Positions 60,703 to 64,000 of a stretch of 64,000 bases of DNA are shown here, piece after piece; within the stretch, counting starts at the first letter, position 1; every line of letters begins with the position of its first letter. Source of the stretch: Pyronema omphalodes (taxonomy: Eukaryota; Ascomycota; Pezizomycetes; Pezizales; Pyronemataceae); the NCBI GenBank assembly GCA_024516155.1, contig JAJJXM010000083.1:170473-234472 (forward strand), written 5' to 3'. Made by a program: the position numbers and the translations under genes. Under the pieces are notes generated by a model. That model saw only the letters and a list, made by a program, of their open reading frames with translations, did no database searches and had not been told where the DNA came from.

Positions 60703-61607
60703 GGCACAGGCACAGGTGAGGGCGAGGGCGAGGGCGAGGAAGGACTATACCCCGAAAACATAGAACCATAATTCGCTTCTACATACATACAGAACTACTG
60801 CGAAGTGATATCGAAAAGAATTTGTAGATGGACCAGAGTATACAGTATGGTGAGATTACAACGGTCAACGGTCGACGGTCGTATACACTCCGTAAAGAAG
60901 GTCAATGATATCGTTCCAGAAGCTTTCGAAAGGTGGATGATAGTGAAGCTCCAGGACGCCACTATAGCGGTTGATATGTATGTACAAGAGATTGTGTGCT
61001 TTGTGGCCGGCCTTCGGCCGGCCTTCACAGTTACAATCTGTCGCCATTGTTGTCGCTTGGACTAGGTGTAAAGTGCTGATTAGTACCGAACCCGTTTCTG
61101 TCACAACCTTTATAATGCAGGCGCATTGCATGCACAGAAGAGCCTGTCAAATGTTCCTAGTGAAATGAAAAAAAAAATGACAAAGTATGGCGCTGCAGAG
61201 GGAAGTTATAGCAGCTAGAAGTAACCTGGGATTTAGATACATAATCTATAGAATAAAAATTCATTCGCTAAGCAGAAGCGGTCTTTAATAACCAATATTT
61301 CCAGTGGTAAAATCAGCATTATCCTCTAAAACTACCAACCGTGCATGTTGCATCCATCAGACACGAGAAATACTTGTGTAATTTTGAGATGATGAATGGT
61401 GATGCAATCCAACGTCAGTTCTTCACGGCTGTTAAAAGTTGTGAAATTGGCCGTGTGAATGGGAATCGAAACTGAATCGACAATTTATAGAGCGAACGGT
61501 GGTTGAAAGGCAAAATTTATTCTGGGTGGGCTAAATAATGTTTCTGCTCGTAATGAATCGCTTTTTGAAATTTCTATTTCATCCATGATCAGGAATAGTC
61601 TCTTACT
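60703..61607. other. Intergenic, no gene seen
   Basis: Overlapping short frames (60795-61168) have no recognisable domain. A short hairpin GGCCGGCC-TTC-GGCCGGCC sits at about 61003-61022. The rest is unremarkable AT-rich sequence. Confidence 0.5.
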
Positions 61608-61653
61608 CGTGCCTAAGGATGGCGGCGCTGACGCGCCGCCATCCTTAGGCACG
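61608..61653. other. Perfect 21-bp hairpin with 4-base loop
   Basis: The arm CGTGCCTAAGGATGGCGGCG(C) at 61608-61628 is followed by loop TGAC (61629-61632) and its exact complement at 61633-61653. The arms are GC-rich in a local AT-rich background. No direct repeat clearly flanks it. It might be a foldback element or the relic of an inverted duplication. Confidence 0.85.
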
Positions 61654-61759
61654 GGTGTGTAGGTCAGTTCATGGTTCACATGTCGAACGGTGTCTTCTTA
61701 ACGGAGAAGGACTCACGATAGAGGCTACAGGTAGTTCCGACGTTGAGGCGAAAATATTA

Positions 61760-62318
61760 CGGGAAATTATGCAGGATGCCCCCGAAAAACACGAACTTTG
61801 CAATATACCCCCGTCTATGCAGGATGCCCCTCGCTTAGGTAGAGCTCACCCGCCCATATTGAATACAGCGCCTACAGCGGGCTACAAGATTTTTCAGTGT
61901 GTTTTTTTTTCCCTCCCTTGCAGGTAAAGATTTTGATTCCACTTCTCGATATTATCTTCATCAACGACAACAATGGAGCGCACCAATTCGCTGACAACCA
62001 GCATCAATCCTAACGCCGCTGACCTGATCTCTCGATATGCACTACACCTTGGAGATGATTTTCCTATGTTTCACGGATTTTAAATTGGCTTATCCACAAG
62101 TGGGCCGCTGGACATGCGGTTTGACATTCGCTTTGCAAAGTCAGAGGCACAGAAGTGGATGCAAAATTTATCTGTAAGTAACGATAAAAAACATGCGTGA
62201 AAAATTTGGCGCCCGGCGCTGAAGGCGGGTGTTCACTACCTAAGCGAGGGGCATCCTGCATAGACGGGGGTATATTGCAAATTTCGTGTTTTTTCGGGGG
62301 CATCCTGCATAATTTCCG
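61760..62318. mobile_element. Mutator-type MITE, 559 bp
   Basis: Flanked by a perfect 9-bp target duplication AAAATATTA (61751-61759 and 62319-62327). Inverted repeats of about 97 bp start CGGGAAATTATGCAGGATG at the left and the complement of CGGAAATTATGCAGGATG at the right, and pair with only a few mismatches. Long inverted repeats with 9-bp duplications are typical of Mutator-like elements. Within each arm, ATGCAGGATGCCCC occurs twice. The interior has a 36-codon frame (ATG at 61972) and no transposase. Nearly matching arms suggest moderate age. Confidence 0.88.
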
Positions 62319-62327
62319 AAAATATTA

Positions 62328-62986
62328 TCTAGTATGCAGGGTTCTCATAGAGGACTTCAGTTCTCCATGAGGGCATCGGATCACGGTGCTACGTATTATG
62401 TTTGTCTTCATTGATGCATTCATAAAAAAATGTATATTTCTAGCCAACTTGAGCAATTTTTTCTCATTTTGATTTTTCTGTGGTCTTTCAAAACAAACCC
62501 TTGCCTCCAGAATGCTTGTACGGAAATATCCTTGAATTTATCTAAGAATCTCTCGAGTGTGCTCAAAAACGATCATTAAGCAGGCAAATTTAAACTTGAC
62601 AATACGTCCGACAGGAAGAGATATTTTCCAAAGATTCGACTTAATGCTGTAGAATTTAGAGTGAAACCTTGTGTTCGCAGCCGTCTCCGATGCAATCAAT
62701 GTGACCAGAGTATACAGGATTAGCGGCAGCCTGAACTGGGGCTAACGACCGTAGCATTCAAAATGTAGAACTTCACCCACAGACTGACCCTTCAAGCATG
62801 GGAGTTACCTGGTGAAATCCCCGAGTGTTGAGAATGCCCCCATCAAAATCGGTCGCCTTCACCATTAACACTTGTAGCAATTGATCTAAACATTGAATCG
62901 CAGATTAATCGGCCACAGGGAATTGTTCCCAAGCAATAAGCTTGTCTTCCTGAAGCAAAAGAGCTCTTCGTGGTCGTGGCCAGATG
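62328..62986. other. Intergenic, no gene seen
   Basis: No repeats and no domain-bearing frame. The sequence turns purine-rich at its right edge. Confidence 0.5.
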
Positions 62987-63985
62987 AAAATAAGAATGAA
63001 AAAAAGAATGAAAATAAGAATAAAAAATAAGAATAAAAAATAAGAATAAAAAATAAGAATAAAAAATAAGAATAAAAAATAAGAATAAAAATAAGAATAA
63101 AAAATAAGAATAAAAATAAGAATAAAAATAAGAATAAAAATAAGAATAAAAATAAGCTCCCCCCCCGCCTCCTCCGCCTCCCCCCTCCGCCTCCCCCTCC
63201 CTCCCCCCTCCGCCTCCCCCCTCCGCCTCCCCCCTCCCCGCCTCCGCCTCCCCCTCCGCCTCCCGCCTCCGCCTCCGCCTCCGCCTCCGCCTCCCCTCCC
63301 CTCCGCCCTCCGCCTCCCCCCTCCGCCTCCGCCCTCCGCCTCCCGCCCTCCGCCTCCGCCCTCCGCCTCCGCCTCTCGCCTCCGCCTCGCCTCCGCCTCC
63401 CCCCGCCTCCCGCCCCTGCCCCTGCCCCTCCGCCTGCCCCTCCCCGCCGCCTGTTCCGCTTGTCCGTTCTCCCTCCGTCTCCGTCCCCCCCCCCTCCCGC
63501 CTCTCCCCTCCCTCTCTCTCCCTGCGTCCCTGCGTTGTTTTCCCTGTTTCCTGGCTCCTCTCCCCGCCGTTCGCTCCCCGTTCCCGGTGCCCTTTCCTCC
63601 CGCTCTCTCTGCCCCCTGTGCCCGATCTTTTTTCGCTTTCTTGATTTCTTTCGTATTGTACATTTGCGGTATGACAAAAAGAGAAGAAAAGAGAAAGCAA
63701 AAGCGAAAGAAAAAGTGAAAGAGAAAAGCGAAAAAAAAGCAAAGAAAAAGCGAAAGAAAAGCGAAAGAAAAAAGCGAAAGAAAAGCGAAGAAAAGCGAAG
63801 AAAAGCGAAAGAAAAAAAACAAAAAAAAAGCAAAGAAAAAAGAGACAGAAAAAAGAGACAGAAAAAAGAGAGAAAAAAAAAGAAAAAAAAGAAAAAGAGA
63901 AAGAAAAAGAGAAAGAAAAAAGAGAAAAAAAAGAGAAGAAAGAAGAAAGAAAAAGAGAAAGAAAGAGCGCAAGACTAAGAAAATA
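62987..63985. repeat. Three-part purine/pyrimidine low-complexity block
   Basis: 62987-63156 is A-rich, with about 13 units of ATAAGAATAAAAA-like sequence. 63157-63650 is a C/T-rich segment of CCGCCTC and CCTCCCC units. 63672-63985 is almost pure purine (GAAAGAAAAAAGCG units, then AAAGAGA). The three long minus-strand frames (315-385 codons) are compositional artefacts rich in Phe/Ser, Gly/Arg/Glu and Phe/Leu. The 3' end of the window cuts just after the block. Confidence 0.9.
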
Positions 63986-64000
63986 AATATACAAACCCAC

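Noticed and set aside
62843..64000. Three minus-strand open frames of 315-385 codons
   Set aside because: All three frames of one strand are open because the DNA is low complexity. The peptides are runs of Phe/Ser, Arg/Gly/Glu and Phe/Leu/Tyr with no domain.

Overview
The window looks like a gene-poor, repeat-rich stretch of a filamentous ascomycete (Pezizomycotina) nuclear genome. The evidence is short introns with GT/AG borders, a fungal NADP-type glutamate dehydrogenase, a fungal Kgd4 (Ymr31/MRPS36-like) protein, a Ty3/gypsy chromovirus and very abundant microsatellites. I cannot fix the genus. Only three host genes are well supported, all on the + strand: KGD4 (34011-34396, one intron), a membrane-anchored kelch-type protein with a long disordered tail (40959-44204, one intron), and gdhA (54895-56390, two introns, third exon broken by about nine single-base indels). 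Layout: 1-15 kb holds no gene I can support. At 15.1 kb lies the first of three copies of a hAT-type MITE with 8-bp target duplications. From 20.8 to 31.5 kb there is a nested structure: a 412-bp inverted-repeat element occurs three times in an almost perfect 668-bp tandem array, and an 8961-bp intact chromovirus (minus strand, two 1412-bp LTRs of equal length and apparently identical sequence, 5-bp duplication GACGG) is inserted in the third copy. KGD4 follows at 34 kb, then pure 8-bp and 9-bp satellites. From 36.6 to 40.2 kb is a repeat cluster: a tRNA-headed SINE split by the second hAT MITE, a second SINE tail, a damaged copy of an 81-bp palindromic element, the third hAT MITE and three diverged copies of an unclassified repeat. 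The kelch gene is followed by a five-copy, about 168-bp tandem repeat. At 45.8-46.6 kb lies a TA-flanked TIR element with a small ORF. The stretch 46.6-54.6 kb is microsatellite-rich with no firm gene. After gdhA come a G-rich block (57.4-58.1 kb), the intact 81-bp palindromic element (58.5 kb), a pure hexanucleotide array (60.6 kb), a perfect 21-bp hairpin (61.6 kb), a Mutator-type MITE with 9-bp duplications (61.8-62.3 kb), and a 1-kb purine/pyrimidine block at the end. How the parts relate: the host genes do not form a cluster, although Kgd4 (2-oxoglutarate dehydrogenase) and NADP-GDH (2-oxoglutarate to glutamate) both act at 2-oxoglutarate; I treat that as coincidence. What stands out is transposon biology: at least seven families, two clear nesting events, and a chromovirus whose primer-binding site is complementary to its own LTR (12 nt) rather than tRNA-like, which points to self-primed reverse transcription. 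I found no convincing new multi-gene system, CRISPR array, or defence or biosynthetic cluster.
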